This document shows, in pieces, positions 22,926 through 31,463 of a DNA stretch of 33,752 bases. Positions within the stretch are counted from its first letter, which is position 1, and each line of letters opens with the position of its first letter. The notes under the pieces were generated by a model, which saw only the letters and a list, made by a program, of their open reading frames with translations, ran no database searches and was not told the DNA's origin. A program made the translations under genes and the position numbers. Origin of the DNA: CAZEBW01 sp964510205 (GTDB lineage: Bacteria > Chloroflexota > Anaerolineae > VGOG01); the NCBI GenBank assembly GCA_964510205.1, contig CAZEBW010000038.1, positions 1-33,752 on the forward strand, given 5' to 3'.

Positions 22926-24056
22926 ATGGATACGCACCAAAAGATCGAGGTGCTGGGCCGGTCGGCTCAGTATGATCTGTGTGGTCAGGCCTGCGGCGCG
23001 GAGGCCAACCGCGTGCGCGGCGATTTGGATCGCTGGATCTACCCGGCCGTGCTGCCCGACGGCAAAAGGGTGAATCTCCTCAAGGTGCTGCTCACCAACG
23101 CCTGCGAAAACGACTGCGCCTACTGCGCCAACCGCGCCAGCCGCAACTTCCGTCGCCTCAGCTTCACCCCGGAGGAGCTGGCCTGCACGTTCGACCTCAT
23201 GCACCGCAAGGGGCTGGTGAAGGGGCTTTTTCTCAGCTCCGGCGTGTGCAACGCAGCCCGCACTATGGACCGCATGATCGCTGCGGTGGAGTTGGTGCGC
23301 CGCCGCTACGCCTTCCCCGGCTACGTCCACCTCAAGATTCTGCCTGGCGCTACCTTTGCCCACGTGGAGCGCGCCGTGCAGTTGGCCAACCGGGTGTCGG
23401 TGAACCTGGAGGCGCCCAACCCGGAGCGCCTGGCCCGCATCGCTCCCCCCAAGGATTTCACCGCCCATCTCCTCCAGCCCCTGCATTGGGCCGATCGCCT
23501 CATCAGGGAAGGTGCGGGCCAGCGCGCCTCAGTCAGCCAGACCACCCAGTTCGTGGTCGGCGCGTCAGATGAAAGCGACCGCGAGCTCCTCTCCACCACC
23601 GCGCGGCTCTACCGCGAGGTGGACCTAGCGCGCGTTTACTTCAGCGCTTTTCAGCCCATTGCCGATACCCCGCTGGAGCATCATCCCCCCACGCCGCCTC
23701 TGCGCGAGCACCGTCTCTACCAGAGCGATTTCCTCCTCCGACAATACGGGTTCACCTTCGAGGACCTGGTCTTCGATGAGGCGGGCAACCTGCCCAGCGA
23801 GGCCGACCCCAAGCTGGCGTGGGCCCAGGCCCACCCGGAGCGCTTCCCCGTGGAGGTGAACCGCGCCAGCCGCGAGGAGCTTCTCCGCGTCCCCGGCATC
23901 GGTCCCACCTCGGCCTCCCGCATCCTCACGCTGCGCAGGCAGGGCGCCTTCTGCCAGCTTTCGGACCTGCGCAAGATCGGGGCCGTCGCCCAGCGCGCCG
24001 CCCCCTTCATTTTGCTGAACGGCAAGCAGCCCCCCTTCCAGTTAAGCCTGTGGTAA
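22926..24056 (+). CDS. Putative DNA modification/repair radical SAM protein with C-terminal HhH
   Basis: 376 residues. Radical SAM domain with Cys60-x3-Cys64-x2-Cys67 (CENDCAYC), preceded by Cys19 and Cys23 (LCGQAC). The N-terminal pattern (KIEVLGRSAQYDLC, then RGDLDRWIYPAVLPDG) and the RRLSFTPEEL region resemble the family named putative DNA modification/repair radical SAM protein, often found next to a uracil-DNA glycosylase-like gene; no such partner is seen here. Residues 305-365 form a ComEA-like helix-hairpin-helix (EVNRASREELLRVPGIGP), which should bind DNA. ATG 22926 follows a G-run that can serve as Shine-Dalgarno; the upstream open stretch from 22881 is repeat sequence. SOS control is likely from the LexA-type box in its promoter. 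The chemical reaction is not known. Confidence 0.88.
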   Translation: MDTHQKIEVLGRSAQYDLCGQACGAEANRVRGDLDRWIYPAVLPDGKRVNLLKVLLTNACENDCAYCANRASRNFRRLSFTPEELACTFDLMHRKGLVKGLFLSSGVCNAARTMDRMIAAVELVRRRYAFPGYVHLKILPGATFAHVERAVQLANRVSVNLEAPNPERLARIAPPKDFTAHLLQPLHWADRLIREGAGQRASVSQTTQFVVGASDESDRELLSTTARLYREVDLARVYFSAFQPIADTPLEHHPPTPPLREHRLYQSDFLLRQYGFTFEDLVFDEAGNLPSEADPKLAWAQAHPERFPVEVNRASREELLRVPGIGPTSASRILTLRRQGAFCQLSDLRKIGAVAQRAAPFILLNGKQPPFQLSLW

Positions 24057-24079
24057 AGTTGACGACAATGCTTTCAGGG

Positions 24080-24108
24080 TTTACAAAGCGGGCCATTTGG
24101 TGTACAAT
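24080..24108 (+). promoter_or_regulatory. Promoter for the ABC importer operon
   Basis: TTTACA (24080-24085), 17 bases, TACAAT (24103-24108), about 95 bases before the binding-protein start codon. Each hexamer has one departure from consensus. Confidence 0.7.
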
Positions 24109-24203
24109 TGGTCTGGCGGCCCCTGGTCGGATGGTCAGGTCGTCCTTGCTCGGCTGGTCTGAGGGGCGTTGGTTTATTACCCAGGTGCCAGGAGGAAGAA
24201 AAG

Positions 24204-25802
24204 ATGAGTGGCGCTAAAATGCCCGGCTTGGCGGTGATAGTGAGTGTGTTGGCTTTGATGTTAGCGGCTTGTAGCTCGGCGCCTGCTGCTGGGGGCGGCA
24301 AATTGGTTTACGGCCTTACTTTGACCCCCTCTGGCATTGACCCCCACGTCAATGCCTCCTCGGAGCTGGGCATCCCCCTGACCAGCGTGTACGACACCCT
24401 GGTGTGGCAAGACCTGGACGGCGAATTCGTCCCCGGCCTGGCCGAGTCGTGGGAGGTCTCCGACGACGGCTTGATCTACACCTTTCACCTGCGTAAGGAC
24501 GTCAGGTTTCACGACGGCGCTCCCTTCAACGCCACGGCGGTGAAGTTCAATCTGGACCGCATTGTGGACCCCCAGACCAAATCGCAAAAAGCGGTCTTTA
24601 TGCTGGGACCCTACGACCACGCCGAAGTGGTGGATGATTATACCGTCCAGGTCTATCTCCAGCAGCCCTTTGCCCCGCTGCTGGATTCCCTCAGCCAGGT
24701 CTACCTGGGCATGGCCTCCCCCGCTGCGGTGGAGAAGTGGGGCCTGGATTACCAAATGCATCAGGTGGGGACTGGGCCTTTCGTGTTCCAGGAGTACGTG
24801 CCCAAGGATCACCTGACCCTGGTGCGCAACTCCGATTACAACTGGGCGCCCGCCATTTTTAACCACCAGGGGCCGGCTTATCTGGAGGAGATCGAGTTCC
24901 GCTTTTTTGTGGAGCCAGCCACCCGCGCCCTGGTCCTGGAATCGGGCCAAGCTCAGGTCATGGGCGAGATTCCACCCCAGGATGCCCAACGTCTGTCCGA
25001 TGATGCCGATTTTCGGTTGATCCCGGTGGCCCTGCCCGGAACACCCCTCATGCTGTTCATGAACACCGAGCGCCCGCCCACCGACGACCTGCGGGTGCGC
25101 CAGGCCCTGATCTACGCCGCCGATCGGGAAGCTATCGTGGCGGCCATCTTCAAGAACCTTTCGCCGGTGGCCCACGGTCCGCTGAACGCGGTGACGAGGG
25201 GCTACGATGAAGAAGTGGCAGGGCTTTACGACCACAACCCTGAGCTGGCGAAAGACCTGTTGAATGGAGCGGGTTGGGTTGACGCGGACGGCGATGGCGT
25301 TCTGGACAAAGAGGGACAGCCCCTGCGGGTAGAGGCTTACCTCATGGGTTGGGGGTTCATGCCCGAGGTGGCTCAGCTCCTGCAGGCTCAGTTCAAGGCC
25401 GTGGGGGTCGAGGTGCGCAGCCAGGTGGTGGCCTACCCCGCCGCTTTGGAGGCGGCCCGCGAAGGCAAGCACCATCTCATCCCCTTCACCCTCTCCAGCA
25501 GCGATCCAGACATCCTGCGCACTTTCTTCCACTCCGACGGCGGTTTCAACTGGGCCAAAGTTCAGGACCCTCGTCTGGATGAGCTGCTGGAGGAAGGGGC
25601 TCGCACCCTCGATTCTGAAGAGCGCAAGGAGCTGTACGCCGAGGCGCAGCAAAGCATCATGGCCGAAGCGCTGATCATTCCCATTCGCGACTACGTCAAC
25701 TTGAATGCCGCCAGCGCCCAGGTGAAGGGCTTGCGCTACGGTCTGAGCGGCTGGTTTCCCTGGCTATATGACGTGTACCTAGCAGGAGGAAGGAGTGACT
25801 AG
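24204..25802 (+). CDS. Peptide/nickel-type ABC transporter substrate-binding lipoprotein (family 5)
   Basis: 532 residues, the normal length for DppA/OppA-like proteins. A lipoprotein signal with lipobox LAAC puts the acylated Cys at residue 23. Family features: the PSGIDPHVN and SVYDTLVWQD strands, LAESWEVSDDGLIYTFHLRKDVRFHDGAPF near residues 85-120, and VGTGPFVFQEY. It binds a peptide-like or other small organic solute outside the membrane and delivers it to the two permeases that follow. ATG 24204 has a strong Shine-Dalgarno (GGAGGAAG). A word repeat separates it from the first permease. Its neighbours downstream (M20 amidohydrolase, corrinoid methyltransferases) hint at an N-acylated or peptide-bound methylamine/betaine as substrate; this is inference. 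Confidence 0.93.
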   Translation: MSGAKMPGLAVIVSVLALMLAACSSAPAAGGGKLVYGLTLTPSGIDPHVNASSELGIPLTSVYDTLVWQDLDGEFVPGLAESWEVSDDGLIYTFHLRKDVRFHDGAPFNATAVKFNLDRIVDPQTKSQKAVFMLGPYDHAEVVDDYTVQVYLQQPFAPLLDSLSQVYLGMASPAAVEKWGLDYQMHQVGTGPFVFQEYVPKDHLTLVRNSDYNWAPAIFNHQGPAYLEEIEFRFFVEPATRALVLESGQAQVMGEIPPQDAQRLSDDADFRLIPVALPGTPLMLFMNTERPPTDDLRVRQALIYAADREAIVAAIFKNLSPVAHGPLNAVTRGYDEEVAGLYDHNPELAKDLLNGAGWVDADGDGVLDKEGQPLRVEAYLMGWGFMPEVAQLLQAQFKAVGVEVRSQVVAYPAALEAAREGKHHLIPFTLSSSDPDILRTFFHSDGGFNWAKVQDPRLDELLEEGARTLDSEERKELYAEAQQSIMAEALIIPIRDYVNLNAASAQVKGLRYGLSGWFPWLYDVYLAGGRSD

Positions 25803-25880
25803 GGGCTAGGGACAAGGGACTAGGGACCAGGAATCAGCCTTGTCCCTGATCCCTTATCCCTGATCCCTTGTCCCTTGAAC
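25802..25880. repeat. GGGACAAGGGA-type word repeat inside the importer operon
   Basis: AGGGGCTAGGGACAAGGG words followed by their reverse complements (CCCTGATCCCTT, TTGTCCCTT), so the whole can fold into a long imperfect hairpin. It occupies the entire gap between the binding protein and the first permease, and leaves that permease without a Shine-Dalgarno. Confidence 0.8.
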
Positions 25881-25881
25881 A

Positions 25882-26805
25882 ATGCTACAATATATCGGAA
25901 GACGCTTGATAATCTCCATCCCCGTGCTATGGGGCGTGGCTACCCTGGTGTTCCTCATGATGCACCTCCTGCCAGGCGACCCGGCCGAGTTGATGCTGGC
26001 CGAGTCCGGAGGCTCCTCCCAATCCATCGCCCAACTGCGCCGCCAACTGAGTCTCGACGACCCGCTCTACGTTCAATATGGTCGCTTCCTGGCCAACGCC
26101 CTGCGTGGGGATCTGGGGCGCTCGATTTTCACCAATCGCCCCGTCACGCGGACTATTCTGGAGCAGTTGCCCCACACCGTCCAACTGGCGGTGGCGGCGA
26201 TGGTGGTGGCGGTCGTCATCGGCGCTGCCCTGGGCATCGCCGCCGCCCTGAACCGCAACACTTGGGTGGATAGCTTGTGCGTGACCATCGCCGTGGCCGG
26301 AGCCTCCATGCCCATCTTCTGGTCGGGACTGCTGCTCATCCTGCTTTTCAGCTCGCTGCTGCACTGGCTGCCTGCCACGGGACAGGGCAGCTTGAGACAT
26401 CTGATCATGCCAGCTCTCGTACTGGGGCTGGCCTCTTCTGGCTCCATTGCCCGTCTGGTGCGATCCACCATGCTGGAGGTGTTGGGTCAGCAATACATCA
26501 CTGCCGCGCGGGCCAAGGGTCTGAGCGAGCGCGTAGTCGTGTACCGTCACGGCCTCAAGAACGCCCTCATCCCGGTGATCACGGTGATGGGTTTGCAGTT
26601 TGGCTACTTGCTGGGCGGCGCGGTGGTCACGGAGACGGTCTTCTCGCGCCAGGGATTGGGCCGCTTGGTGGTGGATGCCATCCTCTGGAAGGATTTCCCC
26701 ATCGTCCAGGGCGCTGTTCTCCTGGCTGCGGCCGTCTATACCCTGGTCAACCTGCTGATAGACATCTCGTACGCCGTCATGGATCCCCGCATCCGCTACG
26801 ATTAA
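25882..26805 (+). CDS. ABC importer permease, DppB-like
   Basis: 307 residues, inner-membrane permease. About six hydrophobic helices: near residues 9-30, 98-125, 136-160, 170-190, 230-255 and 280-300. The signature EAA-type loop that contacts the ATPase is at about 206-235 (AARAKGLSERVVVYRHGLKNALIPV). The N-terminus LQYIGRRLIISIPVLWGV and HLLPGDPAE are typical of DppB/OppB proteins. No Shine-Dalgarno is visible before the ATG because a word repeat ends right there, so translation may depend on leaderless-like or coupled initiation. The second permease starts 25 bases after the stop codon. Confidence 0.93.
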   Translation: MLQYIGRRLIISIPVLWGVATLVFLMMHLLPGDPAELMLAESGGSSQSIAQLRRQLSLDDPLYVQYGRFLANALRGDLGRSIFTNRPVTRTILEQLPHTVQLAVAAMVVAVVIGAALGIAAALNRNTWVDSLCVTIAVAGASMPIFWSGLLLILLFSSLLHWLPATGQGSLRHLIMPALVLGLASSGSIARLVRSTMLEVLGQQYITAARAKGLSERVVVYRHGLKNALIPVITVMGLQFGYLLGGAVVTETVFSRQGLGRLVVDAILWKDFPIVQGAVLLAAAVYTLVNLLIDISYAVMDPRIRYD

Positions 26806-26830
26806 CCTTTGTGTTGAGCCTGCCGAAACA

Positions 26831-27727
26831 ATGCCCAAACGCCGCTTTCCCATCCCCACTCGAAAAACGATTCCTCGGAGGGAGATCCCTCCCCTGATCA
26901 CCCGCCGGCAATTGCGGCGCAACAAAGGGGCCTTGCTGTCCCTGGCTTTCCTCGTGATGCTGACTGTCCTAGCCATGTTGGCGCCGGCCCTCGCCCCCTA
27001 CGATCCCCTGGCTGTGGCCGTGGAGGAGCAGCTATCGCCGCCCAGCAGCGAACACTGGGCCGGCACCGACCTCTTCGGCCGAGACATCTTCAGCCGCCTT
27101 CTCTTCGGAGCGCGGGTCTCGCTGCTGGTGGGGGTCGTAGCGGTGGCCATCAGTTCCGTCCCCGGCCTCATCCTGGGTTTGCTCGCCGGCTACAACGGCC
27201 GCTGGATAGACAGCCTCATCATGCGCGTGATGGACATGATGCTGGCCTTCCCCGGCATCCTCCTGGCTCTGAGCATCGTGGCTTTGCTGGGACCTGGCTT
27301 GTCCAACGCCATGATCGCTGTGGGCGTCGCTGGCATTCCCAACTACACCCGGCTGGTGCGCGGCTCGGTGTTGGCTACCAAGAGAAAGCAGTTCGTGCGG
27401 GCGGCCCGCGCCGTGGGCTGTCGTGGCCGGCGCATCGTCTTCCGCCACATCCTGCCCGATATTTTCGCCCCGGTCCTGGTGTTGGCTACCCTGGACCTGG
27501 CCTGGGCCATCTTGAGCGCTTCGTCGCTGAGCTTCTTGGGTCTGGGCGCCCAGCCGCCAGCGCCAGAATGGGGGGGCATGCTCAGCGAAGGGCGGGGTTA
27601 CCTGCGCCAGGCCCCCTGGATCACGGCCGCGCCCGGCCTAGCCATCATGCTCACCGTCCTTTCGGTCAACTTGCTGGGAGACGGCCTGCGAGATGCTCTG
27701 GACCCCCGCATGAGGACCGGAACGTGA
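26831..27727 (+). CDS. ABC importer permease, DppC-like
   Basis: 298 residues, second permease of the peptide-type importer. First helix at about residues 37-57, then the DppC-type outer loop (YDPLAVAVEEQLSPPSSEHW, GTDLFGRDIFSR), and further helices from about 92 on. The ATPase-contact loop is at about 180-205 (AARAVGCRGRRIVFRHILPD). The ATPase subunits that normally follow (DppD and DppF) are not found in the window; they would have to be supplied from elsewhere. The Shine-Dalgarno is weak. Next comes a long hairpin repeat and then the M20 hydrolase. Confidence 0.93.
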   Translation: MPKRRFPIPTRKTIPRREIPPLITRRQLRRNKGALLSLAFLVMLTVLAMLAPALAPYDPLAVAVEEQLSPPSSEHWAGTDLFGRDIFSRLLFGARVSLLVGVVAVAISSVPGLILGLLAGYNGRWIDSLIMRVMDMMLAFPGILLALSIVALLGPGLSNAMIAVGVAGIPNYTRLVRGSVLATKRKQFVRAARAVGCRGRRIVFRHILPDIFAPVLVLATLDLAWAILSASSLSFLGLGAQPPAPEWGGMLSEGRGYLRQAPWITAAPGLAIMLTVLSVNLLGDGLRDALDPRMRTGT

Positions 27728-27765
27728 TCTGTACCCGCATTCAAAGACCCTAATTTCGCAATGGC

Positions 27766-27957
27766 GCAAAACTTGCTATCGGGCACAACTGAGCGCCGCC
27801 GGTCGAGTAGCGCTGCAAGCGCGTATCGAGACCAAGGCGCGGCTTCGCGGTGCAAAACTCGTGCCCGGAGCCGCTCGCGTGGTCTCGATACGGCCTTCCG
27901 CTGCGCTCCAGGCCTACTCGACCGACGCTCGCTCCATCGGCGCATAGCAAGTTTTGC
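27766..27957. repeat. Long nested inverted-repeat element
   Basis: Three nested perfect pairs share roughly one centre: 27766-27779 with 27944-27957 (GCAAAACTTGCTAT), 27801-27810 with 27914-27923 (GGTCGAGTAG), and 27822-27834 with 27880-27892 (CGTATCGAGACCA). Together they could form a hairpin of about 190 bases between the importer and the M20 gene. It may act as terminator, as a block to read-through, or be a MITE-like insertion. No coding signal lies inside. Confidence 0.8.
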
Positions 27958-27992
27958 GGTACTGCATAATTTCTTTTAAGGAGGGAGAGACC

Positions 27993-29180
27993 ATGAGCAA
28001 CTTAGACAAACTGAAACAGCGCGTTTTAGACGACGTGGGCGCCCGGCGCGACGAGCTGATTCGCGTTTCGGACACCATCCACGCCAACCCCGAGCTGGCC
28101 TTCCAGGAGTTTGAGGCCGTGGCACTGCTGACCTCTGTCCTGGAGCGAGAAGGGTTTGCGGTGCGGCGCGGCGTGGCTGGACTGGAGACCGCCTTCGCGG
28201 CCTCCTACACCAGTCAGAAGGGGGACCGGCCGGTCGTGGCATTCCTGGCCGAGTATGACGCTCTGGCCGGTCTCGGGCACGCCTGCGGCCACAACATCAT
28301 CGGCACGGCCTCGGTGGGGGCGGGCCTCGCTGTGCGATCTGTACTCGACGAGGTGGCCGGCGCTATCCAGGTGATCGGCACTCCGGCCGAAGAGGGCGGC
28401 GCGGGCAAGGTCATCATGGCCGAGGCCGGCGTCTTCGATGGTGTGGACGCGGCCATGATGGTTCATCCCTCCACGCGGACCATGACCCGCCGCACCTCGC
28501 TGGCCTGCTACGAGCTGAAGATGGAATTCTTCGGCCAGTCTGCCCACGCTGCCGCCACGCCAGATAAAGGCATCAACGCCCTCGATGCCTGCATCCTGAC
28601 CTACAACAACATCAGCGCGCTGCGCCAGCAACTGACCGACGACGTCCGCATCCACGGCATCATCACCCACGGCGGCGCGGCCCCCAACATCATCCCTGAC
28701 TACGTCGCAGCCGAGTTCCTGGTGCGAGCGGCGGAAAAGGACCACGCCCTGGCTGTGTTGGCCAAGGTGGAGGATTGCGCGCGGGCCGGGGCGCTGGCTG
28801 CCGGCGCGGAGGTCAAGCTGACGCGCGGCGAGAAGTACTACGCCAACATGGTGCCCAGCACCGTCCTGGCCGATCTCTTCGACGCCAATCTGGCCGCGCT
28901 GGGCCGAGAGGTGCAACTGCCAGAGCCCAACGAGCGCATGGGCTCCACCGACATGGGCAACGTCAGCCACGTCGTCCCGGCCCTGCATCCCTACGTCGCC
29001 ATCGCGCCCGACGAGGTGGCGGGCCACTCGCCGCAGTTCCGCGTCGCCTCAGCTTCCCAAGAGGGCCACGCCGGCCTGCTGGACGCGGCCAAAGCGCTGG
29101 CCATGACGGCGGTTGACCTCTTCTCCAATCCGGAGCTGGTGGATGCAGCCTGGGGGGAGCACCGCACGCACTTCGCTTGA
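27993..29180 (+). CDS. M20-family amidohydrolase (AbgB/ACY1L2-like)
   Basis: 395 residues, a zinc-type peptidase-fold amidohydrolase. Metal-site motifs: GLGHACGHNIIG, GTPAEEGGAGK with the catalytic Glu pair, MVHPS, and a late His (AGHSPQF). The lid/dimerisation domain sits near residues 170-285 (FGQSAHAAATPDKGINALDA). The closest recognisable group cuts amide bonds of N-acyl or p-aminobenzoyl amino acids. ATG 27993 has an excellent Shine-Dalgarno (AAGGAGGGAG). It sits between a peptide-type importer and corrinoid methyltransferase genes, so it may release a methylated amine or amino acid from an imported conjugate; that is inference. A consensus promoter for the next gene begins 8 bases after its stop codon. 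Confidence 0.9.
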   Translation: MSNLDKLKQRVLDDVGARRDELIRVSDTIHANPELAFQEFEAVALLTSVLEREGFAVRRGVAGLETAFAASYTSQKGDRPVVAFLAEYDALAGLGHACGHNIIGTASVGAGLAVRSVLDEVAGAIQVIGTPAEEGGAGKVIMAEAGVFDGVDAAMMVHPSTRTMTRRTSLACYELKMEFFGQSAHAAATPDKGINALDACILTYNNISALRQQLTDDVRIHGIITHGGAAPNIIPDYVAAEFLVRAAEKDHALAVLAKVEDCARAGALAAGAEVKLTRGEKYYANMVPSTVLADLFDANLAALGREVQLPEPNERMGSTDMGNVSHVVPALHPYVAIAPDEVAGHSPQFRVASASQEGHAGLLDAAKALAMTAVDLFSNPELVDAAWGEHRTHFA

Positions 29181-29187
29181 ATCCCAT

Positions 29188-29216
29188 TTGACAGCGCGGG
29201 AATAGAGCGATATAAT
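29188..29216 (+). promoter_or_regulatory. Perfect consensus promoter for the corrinoid/MttB operon
   Basis: TTGACA (29188-29193), exactly 17 bases, TATAAT (29211-29216). It begins 8 bases after the M20 stop codon and lies about 110 bases before the corrinoid protein start codon. Confidence 0.9.
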
Positions 29217-29249
29217 ACGTGCGCTCAAATCTGGATGGGCGCCGTTGTA

Positions 29250-29280
29250 ATGGGCGTCTCGGCGTGGTCGAGACGCCCAT
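29250..29280 (+). promoter_or_regulatory. Leader hairpin upstream of the corrinoid protein gene
   Basis: A perfect 12-bp stem (ATGGGCGTCTCG with its complement, 29250-29261 and 29269-29280), loop 7. It lies about 27 bases after the expected transcription start, so it would be in the 5' leader. There is no T run, so it is not a classical terminator. It could end upstream transcription, stabilise the mRNA, or act in attenuation. It does not match a cobalamin riboswitch. Confidence 0.6.
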
Positions 29281-29325
29281 CATAATCGTTGTGGCTTTCC
29301 AATCAACTTACAAAAGGAGCGAGTG

Positions 29326-29967
29326 ATGACGAACTCACAAATTCTGGAACAGATCGCCTCCAACCTGTACAAGGGCGAGGACAAAGTCGTTGCCGATCTG
29401 GTGCAGCGGGCGCTGGATCAAAAGATGTCGCCGGGCGAGGTTCTCAACGGTGGCCTCATCGCCGGCATGGACGAGGTGGGCAAGGACTTCAAGGCCGGCG
29501 ACCTGTTCGTACCCGAGGTGCTCATCGCCGCCCGCGCCATGCACGCCGGCATGAACGTCCTGCGACCGCTGCTGGCCGAGAGCGATGTGCCCAGCGCGGG
29601 CAAGTACGTCATCGGCACAGTGCAGGGCGACTTGCATGACATCGGCAAGAACTTGGTCAAGATGATGCTGGAAGGCGCCGGCTTCGAGACCATTGACCTG
29701 GGCACCGATGTCAAGCCCGACGACTTCGTGGCCGCCGTGGGTGAACACCAACCGCAGCTCTTGGGCATGTCGGCCCTGCTGACCACCACCATGCCCGGCA
29801 TGAAAGCGACTATTGAGGCGCTGCAAGAGGCGGGCCTGCGCGACCGGGTGAAGATCATGGTCGGCGGCGCACCGGTGACGGAAGCCTTCGCCGAGCAGAT
29901 CGGGGCCGACGCCTACGCGCCCGACGCGGCCAGCGCAGTGGACGTGGCCCGCGATCTGATGCCGTGA
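29326..29967 (+). CDS. Corrinoid protein of a methyltransferase system (MttC/MtbC-like)
   Basis: 213 residues, the normal length. Residues 1-90 form the helical cap domain typical of these proteins. Residues 92-213 form the B12-binding domain with D-x-H-x2-G (GDLHDIG, His104 as the lower cobalt ligand), the S-x-L strand (MSALLTTTMPGMK) and GGAPVT. It carries the methyl group between a substrate methyltransferase and a second methyltransferase that makes methyl-THF or methyl-CoM. ATG 29326 has AGGAG 6 bases upstream; GTG 29323 is too close. MttB genes follow directly, so they are the likely methyl donors. The reductive activator (RamA-like) and acceptor methyltransferase are not in the window. 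Confidence 0.93.
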   Translation: MTNSQILEQIASNLYKGEDKVVADLVQRALDQKMSPGEVLNGGLIAGMDEVGKDFKAGDLFVPEVLIAARAMHAGMNVLRPLLAESDVPSAGKYVIGTVQGDLHDIGKNLVKMMLEGAGFETIDLGTDVKPDDFVAAVGEHQPQLLGMSALLTTTMPGMKATIEALQEAGLRDRVKIMVGGAPVTEAFAEQIGADAYAPDAASAVDVARDLMP

Positions 29968-30008
29968 AACGTGGAGCGTGAAGACGTGATCAGATCCGAG
30001 GAGGCAAC

Positions 30009-31463
30009 ATGGCGAGCAAACGAAAGCCCGTCAAAGGCTTGGTCGGCGGCCAATACAAACCCCTGACCGACGATCAGGTGCAGCGCATCCATGAGTCGGC
30101 GCTGAGCATCCTGGAGCGCACCGGCGTGCAGGTCGAGGAGCCGGAAGCGCGGCGGCTGTTCCAGGAAGCTGGCGCGGACGCGGCCGGCAATCGCGTGCGA
30201 CTGCCCCGTTCGTTGGTCGAAGACGCGGTGGATTGGGCTCCCTCAAAGGTGGTGCTGGCCGGGCGCGATCCCAAATGGGACCTGGAACTGGAGGGCGCGC
30301 GAGTCCACGTTGGCACGGGCGGCGCCGCGCTGACCGTCCTCGACCTGGAGAGCGGCCAGCCGCGTGCGGCGGTGCTGCGCGACGTGGCCGAGCTGGCTCG
30401 CCTGGTGGATGCGCTGGACAACGTCCATTTCTATTTGGTGCCGGTCTATCCCACCGACATGGACGAAGAGAACGTGGACATCAACCAGTACTACGCCGGC
30501 CTGGCTAATACCACCAAACACGTCCAGTCGGGCGTCTACAGCGTGCAGGGCATCCGCGACACGGTCGAGATGTGCGAGAGGATCGCGGGTGGAGCGGACG
30601 CCTTGCGCGAGCGGCCCATCGTGTCTTTCATCACCAGTTGGATGGTCAGTCCCCTCAAGTTCGCCACCGACGTTGCCACGCTGCTCATCGAAACCTGCCG
30701 CCAGCGTATCCCCGTGGTGCTCTCGGCGGCACCGATGGCCGGCTCTACCGCGCCGGTGACGTTGGCCGGCATGTTGGCCCAGCTCACCGCCGAGCAGCTT
30801 TCGGGGGTGGCGCTGACCCAGTTGGTCCGACGAGGCGCGCCGCTGCTCATCGGCCCCATTCCGGCTACGGCGGACATGAAAACCGGTCGCTACCTGGCCG
30901 GAGCCGCCGAGTTCGGCCTGACCAACGCGGCCATGGCCCAGATGGCCCAGTTCTACCGCCTGCCGATTTACAACTCGGCGGGCATGACCGACGCCAAGCT
31001 CCCCGACGTGCAGGCCGGATTCGAGAAGGCCATGAGCGCGGTGCTGGCCGCCCTGGCCGGGAGCAACTTCATCCACCACGCGGCCGGTATGCTGGAGAAC
31101 ATGAACACCGTCGCCGCCGAGCAGTTCGTGATTGACAACGACATCCTGGGCATGGCCATGCGCGTGGTGCGGGGCATTGAGGTGAACGACGAGACGCTGG
31201 CCCTGGACGTGATTGATGACGTAGGCCCCGGCGGCCACTACCTGATGGCCCAGCACACCCTCCGCCACATGCGCTCCGAGTTTTACTATCCCTCGGAGGT
31301 GGTGGATCGGCAGGGCCGGGACCTGTGGCAGGAGGCCGGTGCCCTGGACGCCCGACAGCGAGCCAAACAAATCGCCCGCGACATCTTGGCCAGCCACCAG
31401 CCAGAGCCGCTGCATCCAGACGTAGAAAACTGGATTCGCCAGCGGTTCGAGTTGAGAATCTAA
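30009..31463 (+). CDS. MttB-family (non-pyrrolysine) methyltransferase, paralog 1
   Basis: 484 residues, full family length with no in-frame TAG, so it belongs to the non-pyrrolysine class of trimethylamine methyltransferase relatives. Characterised members of that class act on glycine betaine, proline betaine, carnitine or gamma-butyrobetaine. The barrel sequence is continuous; the region YNSAGMTDAKLPDVQAGFEK (about residues 322-341) matches the family's GTAGATDSK-type motif. It should move a methyl group from a quaternary amine to the corrinoid protein whose gene ends 41 bases upstream. ATG 30009 has GAGGAGG. It is the most divergent of the three paralogs here (TGGAALTVLDLESG where the others have GSDC). 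The exact substrate is unknown. Confidence 0.92.
   Translation: MASKRKPVKGLVGGQYKPLTDDQVQRIHESALSILERTGVQVEEPEARRLFQEAGADAAGNRVRLPRSLVEDAVDWAPSKVVLAGRDPKWDLELEGARVHVGTGGAALTVLDLESGQPRAAVLRDVAELARLVDALDNVHFYLVPVYPTDMDEENVDINQYYAGLANTTKHVQSGVYSVQGIRDTVEMCERIAGGADALRERPIVSFITSWMVSPLKFATDVATLLIETCRQRIPVVLSAAPMAGSTAPVTLAGMLAQLTAEQLSGVALTQLVRRGAPLLIGPIPATADMKTGRYLAGAAEFGLTNAAMAQMAQFYRLPIYNSAGMTDAKLPDVQAGFEKAMSAVLAALAGSNFIHHAAGMLENMNTVAAEQFVIDNDILGMAMRVVRGIEVNDETLALDVIDDVGPGGHYLMAQHTLRHMRSEFYYPSEVVDRQGRDLWQEAGALDARQRAKQIARDILASHQPEPLHPDVENWIRQRFELRI

Noticed and set aside
29217..29325. Cobalamin riboswitch upstream of the corrinoid protein
   Set aside because: The leader is only about 100 bases, with a single simple hairpin and no B12-box-like conserved core.
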